Source of the DNA: Nissabacter sp. SGAir0207
GTDB lineage: Bacteria; Pseudomonadota; Gammaproteobacteria; Enterobacterales; Enterobacteriaceae
DNA length: 64,000 nt
Direction of reading: 5' to 3'
NCBI RefSeq assembly: GCF_005491205.1
Contig: NZ_CP028037.1
Coordinates: forward strand, 248,001 to 312,000
Shown here: piece by piece, positions 34,658-43,588 of the stretch
How the letters are laid out: each line of letters begins with the position of its first letter
Numbering within the stretch: position 1 is the first letter of the stretch
Position numbers and translations under genes: made by a program
The notes under the pieces: generated by a model
What the model was told of the DNA's origin: nothing
Database searches by the model: none
The model's input: only the letters and a program-made list of their open reading frames with translations

Positions 34658-35512
34658 ATGAAAGAGATCGCTGCGTCACTGCTCCCACTGCATGACAACG
34701 AGAGTTACCGCTACCTTCTGCTTGATCCGTTACGGCAGGTCTCACCTGACAGCCCACTGCACCTCCGCGAGCTGGAAGCCGCGCTTGGGCAGGAAGCCCT
34801 CACTCCGGTGTTGCGCCTTGATTTGGCCCACTCCCCTTCCCACTGTCCGGTGTTGGTGCAACTGGCCGCGCCGGGCGAACCCCTCCCGCAGGCACAGTTC
34901 AACGCCTCAATGACGCGTGTCGGGTTGGAGGCCGCGCATGAACGGCGCTACCTGTGTGGCTGGCTGGCCAGCCCACACTCGCCGGATAAGATTGCCACCC
35001 TGTTGGTGACGCGCAGCCGCCAGTTGGGCCTCGCACTCGGCGACCACAAGGTGTTGCCCTTCTATGAGCCTTTGCGCCTTGAGCTGCTGCACCACACCTA
35101 TGGGCTGGCCGAAACCCTCTGGCCGATCACGCACTGGTGGTATCCCTCCGCCAGCGGAAAGCTGCATCACCTTCAGGGCAGTGCCGAAGGCCACGAGTGG
35201 GCAATGGATAGCGGCATGGTACGCATCCAGTCAGACATGGCGCAGGTACAGGCGCTGCTCTTTGCCTGGCAACGTGCCGCTTCCCCCTCGCCCCTGCCCG
35301 ATGACGCCGCCCGCCGTGCGGCAGAGATATGGGTATGGGCCAGTGATCGGGTCAATCACCCGCATGACCGTTTTACGCTCGCCCTGATTGCCTTGCACAG
35401 TGAGGACGATTACCGCACCTCGCCGGCCCTTGTCCAGCTAGTGCAACAGGTGAAGCGCCACCCGGCCCACAGGATACAACCGGTGCTTGACGCCCTTTCG
35501 CAGGAGAAATAG
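34658..35512 (+). CDS. DUF4123-type T6SS effector adaptor/chaperone
   Basis: The 284-residue cytosolic protein lies exactly between vgrG and the large effector, the normal place of the DUF4123 (Tap/TEC) adaptor that loads an effector on its VgrG. YRYLLLDPLRQ and CPVLVQLAAPGEPL near the N-terminus, FYEPLRLELLHHTY and ITHWWYPSA in the middle fit that family. GGAG precedes the ATG. The stop touches the effector start (TAGATG). The domain call relies partly on context. Confidence 0.75.
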   Translation: MKEIAASLLPLHDNESYRYLLLDPLRQVSPDSPLHLRELEAALGQEALTPVLRLDLAHSPSHCPVLVQLAAPGEPLPQAQFNASMTRVGLEAAHERRYLCGWLASPHSPDKIATLLVTRSRQLGLALGDHKVLPFYEPLRLELLHHTYGLAETLWPITHWWYPSASGKLHHLQGSAEGHEWAMDSGMVRIQSDMAQVQALLFAWQRAASPSPLPDDAARRAAEIWVWASDRVNHPHDRFTLALIALHSEDDYRTSPALVQLVQQVKRHPAHRIQPVLDALSQEK

Positions 35513-38500
35513 ATGAATATCCAACAACACGTTGCCCACTATCTGCCCCTTGCACAGCAGGCAGCGGCACTGCCTTCCGGCTGCAAAGCCTGCCAGCGCA
35601 GCGGCTTGCCTATCCTGCCGCTGCGGGTGGCCGCCGTCCCGGCGCGGATGGTCAGCAGGGCGTGGCAGCCCACGGTGCCGCCCCAGCCTGTCACGCTGAC
35701 GGGTGGGGAGTTTAAATATGCGCTGCGTACCCTGCGTGAAGGCTATCTCTATGTGCTGCTGGATCAGGGTATCTGGCAGGCTTATGAGGTCACGGCAGAA
35801 GGCTATTTGCGCCAGTTCAACCCTTTTACGATGCCTGAAAGCGATACGGTGGAGCCGCTGAGCCGCGCCTGCCTCACCTATGGGCATGACATATTGGCCA
35901 GTTTCATCAACATTGATGACAGCCAATATAGTGAGGCATGGATCGCCTTCAGCAGCGATCCCTGGAGCCAGCAGGTGCTGGAGGAGTACGCTTCTGGCGT
36001 ACGGCCCAGCGCCCGTTTCACCAAAATCAACCTTTCCACCCTGAAACGGTCGCCCAGCCTCATTCCCGAGGCGCGCGTGCTGGACAGCAGCCTCTCTCTC
36101 CTGAAGGCTCAGGTCGCGGAGTTTGCCACTGATGAGTGGCTTGACCCCGTCCCGGTCTTGAATGATCCCTCTGGCAGCCACGAACAGAACTCGCCGCTCC
36201 CGCCGCCCGGCGGTATGCATGGCTTCTATCCCCGGCTGAGCCGCGCGCAGGCACTGGCAGAGCATGTCGCTCAGATGACGCTACAACACGGCTGTGCAAT
36301 CACGGCGCTGGCGCTCAATGATCCCGTGGGCGTGGTGGAAGAGTTGAATGAGGATCGCCTGCGCGTGGTGGAGGCGCGCCAGCAGTGGAACGAGGCCCCG
36401 GAGATCCGCCACCAGCACCTGATCTCTGAGGCGATCGCCCAGACGCTGGCCAGGATAAAACAGGAGACCACCGCCCGCAGCCAGCCGCGTTATGAGCGAC
36501 CAGCCAGTGGTTACCCAGCGGCCCAGGTCACCGTGGTGCCCGCCGAACAGATTGCGCAGGAGAGCTATGCTGCCGAGCTGGCGCGGCTACAGACCTGCTA
36601 TGACGAAGTGGCGCGCGCCACCTTTGACCAGAAGTATCAGCAGACGCTGGCACGTTACCAGCGGCGGCTAACGGCGACGGGTGGCAGTTTATCGGCATGG
36701 TATCAGGCGCGGGAGTGGGAGGCGATCATCATCCACGACTACGCACCAGAGACCAGCCTCACTGGCTGGGTGGCCCAACTGGGCACCCTGATGGCATGTG
36801 TGCAGGGCAGTTGCACCGACCCCCATACCGAAGAGGCGTGGCGTATTTGGTTTGAGACGCCCGACAGCGCTGGCTTCCGGGGGTTGCTGGGCAATCAGCA
36901 TTCGATGTTAGAAGCGGTCTACAACGGCATCCAAGGATACAGCAACCTTAAGGTACTGCTGGGATCGGATGAGCTGGGCAACCTCCTGAAGTCAAAACGG
37001 GTACAAAAAGCCCTGATGCAGCGTGCTTTGGCGCTCAGCGGTGCCTATAGCCGCCTGACCACCAAACTGAGCCAGACCGCAAAAGAGGCCTATACGCGGG
37101 TGATGCAAGGCATGGCCTACCTGCTCACGGGCCAGCAGGTCACGCTGTTTACCCTGACGATGTCCATTAGGGAGTTTCAGCAGCTCTATATCGACATGGC
37201 CGCTTCCGTGCTGCCTGCGGCCAGTACGCCCATCCCATTTGGCGGCGCGGTACAGCAAGGGACGACCATTACCCGTACCGTCACCACTGGCGGGCTGCTG
37301 CGGGTCACGGATCAAGAGGTGCTGGCGCGACGCATCCAGGTCACGCTGGTCAGCGACATGGCACCCGATAAACTCCACACCGCGCTGCACCAAGCCGGCA
37401 CCAGTCTGGAGGCGGTCTCCTCCAGCCCGCTGACCGAGGCAGGCCAGCTCCGGCACTTCTCCGAACTGCGCATCTCTGCCCTGTCGCTGGCTGACGGGGT
37501 CGATCAAGGCACCCTGACGCTCTCCCAATCGCAAACGACATCTCTATTGCGCAGCCAGGCGCAGATGATGCGCCGAATAGTGAGCGGCAACAGCGTGGGG
37601 ATGGGGCTGTCGAGTTGGATGCTACTGCTGCAAATTGGCGCGCTGGAAGCCAACCATCAGGCGCTGGAGCAAGCCATTGGCAATGACAGCAAAGCCCGGC
37701 TGGCGCTGCTCTCCAATGTCACCATGGTGGTCAGCGCCGCCGTCGAGGGCGCCGGCTTTTTGCGTACCCTGGCTATGGCCAAACCCTGGGTCAATAAAAC
37801 CCATTGGCTAATCAGGCTGGGGGGAGCGTTAGGGGGGTTATCAGCGATTATTGATGGGGTGGGGATGCTGATACAAGGCTGGGATAAGTTTCAAAATAAA
37901 AATATCAAATCAGGCATCTGGTATTTTGGCAGTGGATTAATAATGGGTTCCGGGGGCATAACGGCAATTATTGCTTCATATGCAGCCAATTTTGCCCTAT
38001 TAGGCCCTGCCGGTTTAGCTGGACTATTAATCTTAACCGGTGCCGCGCTGGCCATTCAGGCTGAGAACGCCATCAGTACCCCCTTTGAGATCTGGTTACG
38101 CCGCTGCTGCTTTGGCAAACCACGCAGTAAAGATGCGCCGTGGCGACTTAGCACTATCCCAACGCTAAATGACGCCAACCTCAATGCTGCCTTGCAGGCT
38201 TACAACGCCATCAACAATGGTTTGACGGCCGAGGTGGGCTACAGCGACAAACTCGTTGAACTGCTCGATCGCCAGGATCTGATCAAGATGCGCATCGTGC
38301 TGCCGGGCTGCGACAAAGACCACTCAGCCTGGAGCTATAGCCTGACGCTGCCGAACGCAACCGGCGGCACAGAGATCCTGCTCGCCACGACCCACAACAC
38401 GCCACGCTCCACCAACGCGCGGCTGGAACCATTAGTCCCCTCCCCTTGGCAACCACGCCGCCGTCGGCCGGATCTCGGCACAGTAACCGAGCGTTGGCAG

Positions 38501-38638
38501 GGCAACGATCTGGTTATTGAAGGCGAAGCCTGGGCAGACAGCACCTTCTATCCGCAGGCGGTGCTGGGTGTTAGCTACTGGCCAGATGCAGCCAATCAGG
38601 CATGGGTAATGGGCTTGCAAGTTAAGGCAGAAGATTAA
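35513..38638 (+). CDS. T6SS membrane-targeting effector, VasX-like/BTH_I2691 family
   Basis: The 1041-residue protein has an N-terminal VasX-type region (about 20-120): CKACQRSGLPILPLRVAAVP followed by ALRTLREGYLYVLLDQGIWQAYEVT. A long helical middle follows. A hydrophobic block at about 690-855 ends with glycine-rich helices (LGGALGGLSAIIDGVGMLI, GSGLIMGSGGITAIIASY, LGPAGLAGLLILTGAALAI). The last 190 residues are soluble. No nuclease or peptidoglycan motif is seen. The family acts by inserting into and depolarising target membranes. Codon use turns AT-richer around 37860-38040, within the membrane block. Fixed order VgrG-adaptor-effector-putative immunity supports the call. Confidence 0.85.
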   Translation: MNIQQHVAHYLPLAQQAAALPSGCKACQRSGLPILPLRVAAVPARMVSRAWQPTVPPQPVTLTGGEFKYALRTLREGYLYVLLDQGIWQAYEVTAEGYLRQFNPFTMPESDTVEPLSRACLTYGHDILASFINIDDSQYSEAWIAFSSDPWSQQVLEEYASGVRPSARFTKINLSTLKRSPSLIPEARVLDSSLSLLKAQVAEFATDEWLDPVPVLNDPSGSHEQNSPLPPPGGMHGFYPRLSRAQALAEHVAQMTLQHGCAITALALNDPVGVVEELNEDRLRVVEARQQWNEAPEIRHQHLISEAIAQTLARIKQETTARSQPRYERPASGYPAAQVTVVPAEQIAQESYAAELARLQTCYDEVARATFDQKYQQTLARYQRRLTATGGSLSAWYQAREWEAIIIHDYAPETSLTGWVAQLGTLMACVQGSCTDPHTEEAWRIWFETPDSAGFRGLLGNQHSMLEAVYNGIQGYSNLKVLLGSDELGNLLKSKRVQKALMQRALALSGAYSRLTTKLSQTAKEAYTRVMQGMAYLLTGQQVTLFTLTMSIREFQQLYIDMAASVLPAASTPIPFGGAVQQGTTITRTVTTGGLLRVTDQEVLARRIQVTLVSDMAPDKLHTALHQAGTSLEAVSSSPLTEAGQLRHFSELRISALSLADGVDQGTLTLSQSQTTSLLRSQAQMMRRIVSGNSVGMGLSSWMLLLQIGALEANHQALEQAIGNDSKARLALLSNVTMVVSAAVEGAGFLRTLAMAKPWVNKTHWLIRLGGALGGLSAIIDGVGMLIQGWDKFQNKNIKSGIWYFGSGLIMGSGGITAIIASYAANFALLGPAGLAGLLILTGAALAIQAENAISTPFEIWLRRCCFGKPRSKDAPWRLSTIPTLNDANLNAALQAYNAINNGLTAEVGYSDKLVELLDRQDLIKMRIVLPGCDKDHSAWSYSLTLPNATGGTEILLATTHNTPRSTNARLEPLVPSPWQPRRRRPDLGTVTERWQGNDLVIEGEAWADSTFYPQAVLGVSYWPDAANQAWVMGLQVKAED

Positions 38639-38648
38639 GGAGCAACTG

Positions 38649-39515
38649 ATGAAACAGACGGATAAAAACTTAACGCATCTGGATAAAGAGACGCTGAATG
38701 CCGCAGTGGAGAGCTATTTCTCCAGAGAGTCCACCCTATCCCCAGCGTTGAAAAACTGGGAAGAGGATCTACCCAAAAGCGTTAAGGCACAACACACTGC
38801 GCCTCGCCTGACTTATATTAATGAAATAAATAATGTATGGATGGAGGTGCCAAAGCATGAGGATGTTATGTGGGGAGGGGGTTGGTTATCTTTCGTTATG
38901 AGTGGAATGTTTTTCTTATGCTCTATAAGCTTTATTTTTCTACCAGGTTTTTTTATTGAAATTCTTTTAGATAATTTAGGGTTTTTTATTTTTTATATAA
39001 TAATGATGTTTTTTATTTTTTCCGCTTTTATTTTAACCGCAAAAATGGCGTTATACATTCCCCGTCCTCTCCCCATCCGCTTTAATCGCACACGGCAAAA
39101 AGTGTATGTCTATCAGCATACCCGCAGTTGGAACCCCTGGGTGCGCTGGCCGACCACCATCAAGGTTTTTGATTGGGCTGACATCCACGGTGAGCTGAGT
39201 TACCAGTCCGGGCGCTATAACCAAGGCTACCAACTCTGGTGCGCGGTCTGCCAGCCCGGCACCCGTCAGGTGATTGACCGCTTTATGCTCAGCGACTCCA
39301 TCGGCCACCCCAAGGTACAGCGCGGGCTGTGGAGCCACTGCTGCCACTACATGGCGCACCGCCCGGTGCCGACCCGGCCACTGTATAAAACCCAGCCGCG
39401 CACCTGGAAACTGCGCGAAACCGTGCGCTGGCCAGCAGACATTGACCTCGAGTCACGCACCGCCCCTCAGGATGATTTGCCAGAAACGTCAGGAGCACGC
39501 GATGAAACACGCTGA
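38649..39515 (+). CDS. DUF6708-like membrane protein, copy 1 (putative immunity protein)
   Basis: The 288-residue protein is the first of four tandem paralogues after the effector. Residues 1-68 are soluble and conserved (LTYINEINNVWMEVP closes them). Residues about 75-135 form two long membrane helices (FVMSGMFFLCSISFIFLPGF, IFYIIMMFFIFSAFILTAKM) coded by AT-rich DNA (38853-39060). The C-terminal 150 residues are conserved again: PLPIRFNRTRQKVYVYQHTR, WADIHGELSYQSGRY and HYMAHRPVP. The RFNR...KVYVYQH...W pattern marks DUF6708. Membrane location and place fit an immunity protein protecting the inner membrane. The stop overlaps copy 2 by 14 bases. Confidence 0.8.
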   Translation: MKQTDKNLTHLDKETLNAAVESYFSRESTLSPALKNWEEDLPKSVKAQHTAPRLTYINEINNVWMEVPKHEDVMWGGGWLSFVMSGMFFLCSISFIFLPGFFIEILLDNLGFFIFYIIMMFFIFSAFILTAKMALYIPRPLPIRFNRTRQKVYVYQHTRSWNPWVRWPTTIKVFDWADIHGELSYQSGRYNQGYQLWCAVCQPGTRQVIDRFMLSDSIGHPKVQRGLWSHCCHYMAHRPVPTRPLYKTQPRTWKLRETVRWPADIDLESRTAPQDDLPETSGARDETR

Positions 39516-40359
39516 TAAAAACTTAACGCATCTGGATAAAGAGACGCTGAATGCTGCATTGGAGAGCTATTTCTCCAGAGAGTCCACCCTAACTCCTCCA
39601 TTAAAAAATTGGGAAGAGGATTTACCAAAAAGCGTTGAGACGCAGCATACTGCGCCTCGCCTGACTTATATTAATGAAATAAATAATGTGTGGATGGAGG
39701 TGCCACTCCATGAAGATATTTTATGGTGCGCTGCCCCCTTTACATTCATCTTAACTACAATCGGTGTATTTTTGTTCTTAGCCATTGGGTTAGATATAAT
39801 TATTTCAGGCATCCCTAGTTATTCAATTCCATTTATTATGTTTATAGGGTCTTTTATTTGCTTGACAGCTTCATTATTTGATTTGAAATTAATTGCGTAT
39901 ACCCCCCGCCCCCTCCCCATTCGCTTTAATCGCGCCCTGCAGAAAGTGTATGTCTATCAGCATACCCGCCGTTGGAACCCCTGGGTGCGCTGGCCAACAA
40001 CCATCAAAGTTTATAACTGGGCTGACATCCATGGTGAACTGAGCTACCAGTCCGGACGCTATGATCAGGGCTATCAGCTCTGGTGCGCGGTCTGCCAGCC
40101 CGGCACCCGTCAGGTGATTGACCGCTTTATGCTCAGCGACGCCATCGGCCACCCCAAGGTACAGCGCGGGCTGTGGAGCCACTGCTGCCACTACATGGCG
40201 CACCGCCCGGTGCCCATCCGGCCACTGTATAAAACCCAGCCGCGTACCTGGAAACTGCGCGAAACCGTGCGCTGGCCGGCAGACATTGACCATGAGTCAC
40301 GTACCGCCCCGCAGGATGAGATGGCAGCAACGTCAGGAGCACGCGATGAAACACGCTGA
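39502..40359 (+). CDS. DUF6708-like membrane protein, copy 2 (putative immunity protein)
   Basis: This 285-residue paralogue starts at ATG 39502 with AGGAG nine bases upstream, inside the end of copy 1. Its first 204 bases are identical to those of copy 3. The membrane core (39706-39900) is unrelated in sequence to the other three: FTFILTTIGVFLFLAIGLDI and IPFIMFIGSFICLTASLFDL. The C-terminal half again matches, with small differences such as YNWADIHG for FDWADIHG. It ends in the repeated SGARDETR, whose codons also encode the next start region. Confidence 0.8.
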   Translation: MKHADKNLTHLDKETLNAALESYFSRESTLTPPLKNWEEDLPKSVETQHTAPRLTYINEINNVWMEVPLHEDILWCAAPFTFILTTIGVFLFLAIGLDIIISGIPSYSIPFIMFIGSFICLTASLFDLKLIAYTPRPLPIRFNRALQKVYVYQHTRRWNPWVRWPTTIKVYNWADIHGELSYQSGRYDQGYQLWCAVCQPGTRQVIDRFMLSDAIGHPKVQRGLWSHCCHYMAHRPVPIRPLYKTQPRTWKLRETVRWPADIDHESRTAPQDEMAATSGARDETR

Positions 40360-41212
40360 TAAAAACTTAACGCATCTGGATAAAGAGACGCTGAATGCTG
40401 CATTGGAGAGCTATTTCTCCAGAGAGTCCACCCTAACTCCTCCATTAAAAAATTGGGAAGAGGATTTACCAAAAAGCGTTGAGACGCAGCATACTGCGCC
40501 TCGCCTGACTTATATTAATGAAATAAATAATGTGTGGATGGAGGTGCCATATTATGAAGACATTTTCTGGGGAGGCGGTTGGTTGGCTACAATTGCTATT
40601 ACATTAGCATTTCCATTTTGCTGTTTATTTATTTTTATGCCTGGCTTTCTATATGAGTCCTTCTTTAATAATTTTTTATTTCTTATTTTCTATTTATTTT
40701 CATTATTCTTCATTTTTACTTTAGCCTTTATGAACATAAAGTTAATGCTGACCGTTCCCCGCCCTCTTCCCATTCGCTTTAATCGCGCACGGCAGAAAGT
40801 GTATGTCTATCAGCATACCCGCAGTTGGAACCCTTGGGTGCGCTGGCCGACCACCATCAAGGTTTTTGATTGGGCTGATATCCACGGTGAACTGAGCTAC
40901 CAATCCGGACGCTATAACCAAGGTTATCAGCTCTGGTGCGCGGTCTGTCAGCCCGGTACCCGGCAGGTGATTGACCGCTTTATGCTCAGCGATTCCATTG
41001 GCCACCCCAAGGTGCAGCGCGGTCTGTGGAGCCACTGCTGCCACTACATGGCACACCGCCCGGTACCCACCCGGCCGCTGTATAAAACCCAGCCGCGCAC
41101 CTGGAAGCTGCGTGAAACCGTACGCTGGCCATCAGACATTGACCACGAGTCACGTACTGCACCTCAGGATGAGGTGGCAGAAACGTCAGGAGCACGCGAT
41201 GAAACACGCTGA
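40346..41212 (+). CDS. DUF6708-like membrane protein, copy 3 (putative immunity protein)
   Basis: The 288-residue paralogue starts within the last 14 bases of copy 2. The 5' end (40346-40549) equals copy 2 base for base, while the core (40550-40757) codes for different helices (ATIAITLAFPFCCLFIFMPG, FLIFYLFSLFFIFTLAFM). The core opens GGGWLA, like copy 1 GGGWLS, and both contain a PGF turn, so copies 1 and 3 are distant core relatives. The 3' part matches copy 1 best in protein sequence (RSWNPWVRW, FDWADIHG). It ends SGARDETR. Confidence 0.8.
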   Translation: MKHADKNLTHLDKETLNAALESYFSRESTLTPPLKNWEEDLPKSVETQHTAPRLTYINEINNVWMEVPYYEDIFWGGGWLATIAITLAFPFCCLFIFMPGFLYESFFNNFLFLIFYLFSLFFIFTLAFMNIKLMLTVPRPLPIRFNRARQKVYVYQHTRSWNPWVRWPTTIKVFDWADIHGELSYQSGRYNQGYQLWCAVCQPGTRQVIDRFMLSDSIGHPKVQRGLWSHCCHYMAHRPVPTRPLYKTQPRTWKLRETVRWPSDIDHESRTAPQDEVAETSGARDETR

Positions 41213-42035
41213 TAAAGAGACCCTGAACGCCGCAGTGGAGAATTATTTCTCCAGAGAGGCCACCCTATCCCCAGCGTTAAAAAACTGGGAAGAGGATTTA
41301 CCCAAAAGCGTGGAGGCGCAACACACTGCGCCTCGCCTGACTTATATTACTGAAATAAATAATGTGTGGATGGAGTTGCCATTGCATGACAATATCATGT
41401 GGGGATTGAGCATATTGCTACTTATTGTAACTCCGATCCCATTAATATGTTATTTAAGCCTACTACTTATACCAGGGATTATTCATGATCTATTTGAACA
41501 TCCTTCAATTTTTATTTTATATTTACTATTGTCATTTGTGATATTTTCCTTAATGTTCTTAAGTATTAAGATAGCTCTATATGTCCCACGCTCCCTTCCT
41601 ATCCGCTTTAATCGCGCACGCCAGAAAGTGTATGTCTATCAGCATACCCGCAGTTGGAACCCTTGGGTGCGCTGGCCGACCACCATCAAGGTTTTTGATT
41701 GGGCTGATATCCACGGTGAACTGAGCTACCAGTCCGGGCGTTATAACCAAGGCTATCAGCTCTGGTGCGCGGTCTGCCAGCCGGGCACCCGTCAGGTGAT
41801 TGACCGCTTTATGCTCAGCGATTCTATCGGCCACCCCAAGGTGCAGCGCGGTCTGTGGAGCCACTGCTGCCACTACATGGCACACCGCCCGGTGCCCACC
41901 CGGCCGCTGTATAAAACCCAGCCGCGCACCTGGAAGCTGCGCGAAACCGTACGCTGGCCAGCAGACATTGACCATGAGTCACGTACCGCACCTCAGGACA
42001 AAACAGGGAGTAAATACCATGCCAGTGAATTTTAA
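41199..42035 (+). CDS. DUF6708-like membrane protein, copy 4 (putative immunity protein)
   Basis: The 278-residue last paralogue lacks seven residues (KNLTHLD) after position 5. In copies 1-3 that 21-base segment lies between two GATAAA direct repeats, pointing to replication slippage. Its core (about 41382-41586) encodes another unrelated helix pair (LLLIVTPIPLICYLSLLLIP, FILYLLLSFVIFSLMFLSIK). The conserved C-terminal part ends differently (QDKTGSKYHASEF instead of SGARDETR), where the array joins the next gene; the two genes overlap by 17 bases. Confidence 0.8.
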   Translation: MKHADKETLNAAVENYFSREATLSPALKNWEEDLPKSVEAQHTAPRLTYITEINNVWMELPLHDNIMWGLSILLLIVTPIPLICYLSLLLIPGIIHDLFEHPSIFILYLLLSFVIFSLMFLSIKIALYVPRSLPIRFNRARQKVYVYQHTRSWNPWVRWPTTIKVFDWADIHGELSYQSGRYNQGYQLWCAVCQPGTRQVIDRFMLSDSIGHPKVQRGLWSHCCHYMAHRPVPTRPLYKTQPRTWKLRETVRWPADIDHESRTAPQDKTGSKYHASEF

Positions 42036-43245
42036 TAATGTTTTAGAGCTGCGCTCATGGCCAAAACCCCCTAACGCATGGCGTTGGATCACCGCATTGG
42101 GAATAATGGTAGTCAGCAGCATGTTATTTTTTGGGGCGATTAAATCCACAACAGAAGAGTATTCTCGTTCGCTTACGCCGCTGATTTTACCCATATCTAT
42201 CTGGCTGATGGCACTGCTGCTCCGTCTTCTTTATTTTTCCTTGTACTCTTGCTCTATATCCCTCTGGAACCGGGAGCGGCAGGAGATGATTCTAGAAAAA
42301 ACCCGGCAAGGTCGGCGTGCCTTGCAAGTTCTGTCAGCCCAGTTTATTACCGGCCATGCCACGTTGAGTGATGGCCGTTATTTACCACCGCTGGAATCCA
42401 CACTCAAAAGCGAAAGGATATTAACGCCACGCCTAAGCCGCGATGGTATCCACACCTTTGCGCACAGCCGTATCGGTGATAAGACCCTGCCATTGCACAC
42501 GCCCCTTAATACGGTTGACCTTGCCTTTACCACATTGGCCGCCTCTTTGGCCGGCCAGCTTGCGCAAGTTCCAGCCAATCAGGAGGTGGCGATCCTATTT
42601 GAGTCCTCCTGCACACTGCCTGCCGAGCACCTGTGGGAGATGTGGCGCTCCGCCTGGCAACAGCAAGGGATCCAACAGCCATTGGCGCGCCTGCCGGGTA
42701 CAGGCATGGCGGTTATCGATGAGTGGTTGGATCGGCATATAGAGAAGAAGAGCCTGCTGCTGGTGGTCGCCATACAGGTCGCGCCGGAAACGGTAAAAGG
42801 GAGCGCGGAGGCCGCTGTAGCACTGCTGCTGGGCAACCGCCTGACGCAAGAGGTGCTGAAGCCCATCGCGTTACTCCACCGTCCAGAGCAGACCACGCTG
42901 CCCACTCTGGCGCAGGGCATTGAACAGTCAGCCTATTGGGTGCCACTGCGCCATGGCGAGGAGTTGGGCCATCTCTGGCTGGCTGCATTAAACAGGCAAT
43001 CGCAATCTGCCGTGATGGCGCGCTGCGGCCAATCGCCGCTGGGCGGCATCCGCGCAGATAATGGGCGTTATCCGTTGGATGACCTGTGCGGCGATGCTGG
43101 CGCGGCGGCTCCCTGGTTGGCGCTGGCGACTGCGTCACAGGCGGCGGCCAGCACATCCGCCATGCAGTTGGTGATCAGCGGAGTGCCGATGCAGGAGAGT
43201 GTGTGGATCACCCATCTCTCCCCGGTCGCCCCAGAAAGTGCGTAG
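42019..43245 (+). CDS. T6SS-island membrane protein of unknown function
   Basis: The 408-residue protein starts at ATG 42019, GGGAG upstream, within the end of copy 4. Two membrane helices lie at about 23-43 and 53-80 (WITALGIMVVSSMLFFGAI, LILPISIWLMALLLRLLYF). The remaining 320 residues are soluble and probably cytosolic, with NRERQEMILEKTRQGRRALQ, a region like an alpha/beta fold (EVAILFESSCTLPAEHLWEMW, LLLVVAIQVAP) and a small-residue-rich end. I recognise no family or active site. Its place between putative immunity genes and PAAR suggests a T6SS accessory or immunity role. Confidence 0.7.
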   Translation: MPVNFNNVLELRSWPKPPNAWRWITALGIMVVSSMLFFGAIKSTTEEYSRSLTPLILPISIWLMALLLRLLYFSLYSCSISLWNRERQEMILEKTRQGRRALQVLSAQFITGHATLSDGRYLPPLESTLKSERILTPRLSRDGIHTFAHSRIGDKTLPLHTPLNTVDLAFTTLAASLAGQLAQVPANQEVAILFESSCTLPAEHLWEMWRSAWQQQGIQQPLARLPGTGMAVIDEWLDRHIEKKSLLLVVAIQVAPETVKGSAEAAVALLLGNRLTQEVLKPIALLHRPEQTTLPTLAQGIEQSAYWVPLRHGEELGHLWLAALNRQSQSAVMARCGQSPLGGIRADNGRYPLDDLCGDAGAAAPWLALATASQAAASTSAMQLVISGVPMQESVWITHLSPVAPESA

Positions 43246-43294
43246 CGCTACCCCCTTTGGGAGTGCTCATTTAACAGTCAGCAAGGAGATCGTT

Positions 43295-43573
43295 ATGGCG
43301 CAAGGCCACTATTTAATACAGGGTGACAGAACCACCTGCGGCGGCATCATCACCGAAGGAGACCCGTTATATACGCTATATGACCGGCCGGTAGCACGTG
43401 AAGGAGATGCCGTCACCTGCGGCGTCCATGCCGGGTTATACCGGATTGCGGGTGCCATCCCTGACGATGAGCTGGAGGGGCGGGGCTATGCGGGTACGCT
43501 CCATAGCCGCAGCACCTGCCCCTGTCAGGCCGGGTTGATTGCCTCCATCACTGAAGACACCTATGAGGTGTGA
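43295..43573 (+). CDS. PAAR-domain T6SS spike-tip protein
   Basis: The 92-residue PAAR protein has GHYLIQGDRTTCGGIITEGDP at the start and VAREGDAVTCGVHAGLYRIAGA in the middle, then SRSTCPCQAGLIAS. Three repeats around a Cys/His-bound metal form the sharp cone that caps VgrG. AAGGAG precedes ATG 43295. It has no toxin extension. It ends the island and is followed by a terminator. Confidence 0.9.
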   Translation: MAQGHYLIQGDRTTCGGIITEGDPLYTLYDRPVAREGDAVTCGVHAGLYRIAGAIPDDELEGRGYAGTLHSRSTCPCQAGLIASITEDTYEV

Positions 43574-43588
43574 CCGGCTAGTCAACAC

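Larger units (their letters stand above)
38649..42035 (+). repeat. Array of four tandem gene repeats of about 0.85 kb
   Basis: Each unit has a conserved 5' block of about 204 bases (183 in unit 4), a divergent AT-rich core of about 200 bases and a conserved 3' block of about 455 bases (shorter in unit 4). The junction motif around cgtcaggagcacgcgatg is repeated at the three internal boundaries. The units overlap by 14 bases. Confidence 0.85.

Noticed and set aside
38649..42035. CRISPR or phage-like repeat array
   Set aside because: The repeat period is about 850 bases and each unit is a full coding gene; there are no short repeats with spacers.
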